A stretch of 6,064 nucleotides of DNA from Ruminococcaceae bacterium UBA2806. GTDB lineage: Bacteria > Bacillota > Clostridia > Oscillospirales > Acutalibacteraceae. Of this stretch, positions 5,243-6,064 are shown piece by piece. The number at the start of each line of letters is the position of its first letter. The stretch's first letter is position 1. Below the pieces are notes generated by a model. The model saw only the letters and a list, made by a program, of their open reading frames with translations, had not been told where the DNA came from and did no database searches. The position numbers were made by a program, and so were the translations under genes. The stretch spans positions 4,404 through 10,467 of the forward strand of contig DEHG01000092.1 in the NCBI GenBank assembly GCA_002351795.1, written 5' to 3'.

Positions 5243-5250
5243 ATAATCCA

Positions 5251-5994
5251 ATGTTGAATCAGTTTTCCCGTACCGAGCTTATTTTCGGTCATGAAGGAAT
5301 GGAAAGACTCAAAGCTGCAAGGGTGGCTGTTTTCGGGCTTGGAGGAGTAGGCGGTCATGCTGCCGAAGCGCTTGTAAGAAGCGGCATAGGTCAGCTTGAT
5401 ATAATCGACAATGATACTGTAGCCCTGACAAATCTTAACCGCCAGATAATCGCCACTCATAAAACTATCGGTATGTATAAAACAGATGCGGCGGGGGAGA
5501 GGTTCCATGATATAAACCCCGATTGCGTCATACGAAAGTTCAGAACATTTTTCCTGCCTGAAAATGCAGACGATTTTGATTTCAGCGTATATGATTATGT
5601 GATAGACGCAATAGATACCGTTTCGGGAAAGATTGCGCTGATCGAAAAGGCAAAGGCGGCAGGAGTTCCGATAATATGTTCCATGGGCGCAGGCAATAAA
5701 ACAGACCCGACTGCATTTGAAGTGGCGGATATTTACAGTACTTCTGTATGTCCGCTTGCAAGAGTAATGAGACAGCAATGCAAAAAACGAGGAATAAAAA
5801 GTTTTAAAGTTGTTTATTCCCGTGAGCAGCCGAATATCCTGTCAGAAAAAAGCAGCTTCCTTGAGGAGCATAATGCATCCTCCGAAGCTAAAAACGCAGG
5901 CAGAAGGGATATCCCCGGATCGAATGCATTTGTTCCTTCTGTTGTCGGATTGATAATAGCAGGAGAGGTCATTAAGGAAATTGCAGTAAAATAA
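5251..5994 (+). CDS. tcdA: tRNA threonylcarbamoyladenosine dehydratase (TcdA/YgdL, E1-like)
   Basis: TcdA uses ATP to cyclise t6A at position 37 of ANN-decoding tRNAs to ct6A. The 247-residue product belongs to the ThiF/MoeB/HesA E1-like superfamily. It has the nucleotide-binding GLGGVGG at 29-35, the DNDTVALTNLNRQ segment at 53-65, and the DAIDTVSGK segment at 119-127. SMGAGNKTDPTAFEVADIYSTSVCPLARVMR (144-174) is typical of the TcdA branch rather than MoeB or ThiF, and the paired CxxC zinc motifs of those relatives are not seen. The C-terminus ends in FVPSVVGLIIAGEVIKEI. AGGAGGT at 5234-5240 precedes the ATG by 10 bases. rnhA lies 8 bases upstream in the same operon. Assignment to TcdA is strong; activity in this organism is inferred. 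Confidence 0.94.
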   Translation: MLNQFSRTELIFGHEGMERLKAARVAVFGLGGVGGHAAEALVRSGIGQLDIIDNDTVALTNLNRQIIATHKTIGMYKTDAAGERFHDINPDCVIRKFRTFFLPENADDFDFSVYDYVIDAIDTVSGKIALIEKAKAAGVPIICSMGAGNKTDPTAFEVADIYSTSVCPLARVMRQQCKKRGIKSFKVVYSREQPNILSEKSSFLEEHNASSEAKNAGRRDIPGSNAFVPSVVGLIIAGEVIKEIAVK

Positions 5995-6041
5995 CTGTCA
6001 CCTGAATCCGTGAAAGTCCAAAGCAAAAAAAGTTTCGCCAG

Positions 6042-6056
6042 CCAGCGAGCCGCTGG
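6042..6056. repeat. GC-rich hairpin downstream of tcdA
   Basis: CCAGCG (6042-6047) and CGCTGG (6051-6056) form a perfect 6-bp stem with a 3-base loop. GTCCA at 6016-6020 and TGGAC at 6054-6058 offer an alternative pairing. Seven A residues at 6025-6031 would be a T run on the minus strand, but 10 bases separate it from the stem, so it is not a clean terminator in either direction. No gene is supported in 5995-6064. It may be part of an intergenic repeat or the terminator of a gene beyond the window. Confidence 0.35.
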
Positions 6057-6064
6057 ACCCATAA

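Noticed and set aside
4768..5778. Long minus-strand open frame of 336 codons
   Set aside because: It lies antisense to rnhA and tcdA, which have full catalytic motifs, ribosome binding sites and a promoter. The antisense product shows no recognisable domain.
1..6064. CRISPR array, insertion sequence, phage or toxin-antitoxin genes
   Set aside because: I saw no regularly spaced direct repeats, no transposase or integrase motifs, no terminal inverted repeats bounding a segment, and no small paired genes that fit such systems.

Overview
The window looks like a stretch of chromosome from a low-to-moderate GC Gram-positive anaerobe of the Clostridia. Ruminococcus or a close relative is my best guess. 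The support is the rpsF-ssb-rpsR gene order, strong AGGAGG-type ribosome binding sites, SigA-like TTGACA/TATAAT promoters, and a repeat-built surface-type protein of a kind I associate with Ruminococcus. The genus assignment is inference.

Layout. (1) 1-1244, plus strand: a compact operon of rpsF (ribosomal protein S6), ssb (single-strand DNA-binding protein) and rpsR (ribosomal protein S18, with an apparently intact Zn site). It has an extended -10 promoter at the left edge, a perfect inverted repeat at the expected transcription start, and a strong intrinsic terminator. (2) 1261-3188, minus strand: an accessory and apparently decaying segment. A consensus promoter leads into a LytTR-family regulator whose DNA-binding domain breaks off part-way. 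Directly after it, in another frame and with no start codon, comes the C-terminal three quarters of a DUF3021-type membrane protein. This looks like an internal deletion across the boundary of a LytTR-DUF3021 gene pair. Downstream is a 343-residue ORF with three imperfect repeats of about 90 residues; it has no visible ribosome binding site or clear signal peptide, so it may be a 5'-truncated surface protein. (3) 3268-4675, minus strand: a two-gene operon of a YebC/TACO1-family translation factor and ribH (lumazine synthase), with its own promoter and terminator. (4) 4727-5994, plus strand: a divergently transcribed pair, rnhA (RNase H type I) and tcdA (tRNA t6A dehydratase), with a strong promoter. 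(5) 5995-6064: a short unexplained tail with a GC-rich hairpin.

The conserved parts are housekeeping genes: ribosome assembly, replication and R-loop handling, translation and tRNA modification, and riboflavin synthesis. The most unusual content is the broken LytTR/DUF3021 module, which is visible only by reading the minus strand in a frame that has no start codon. I see no CRISPR array, transposase, tRNA or rRNA, and no convincing undescribed multi-gene system.
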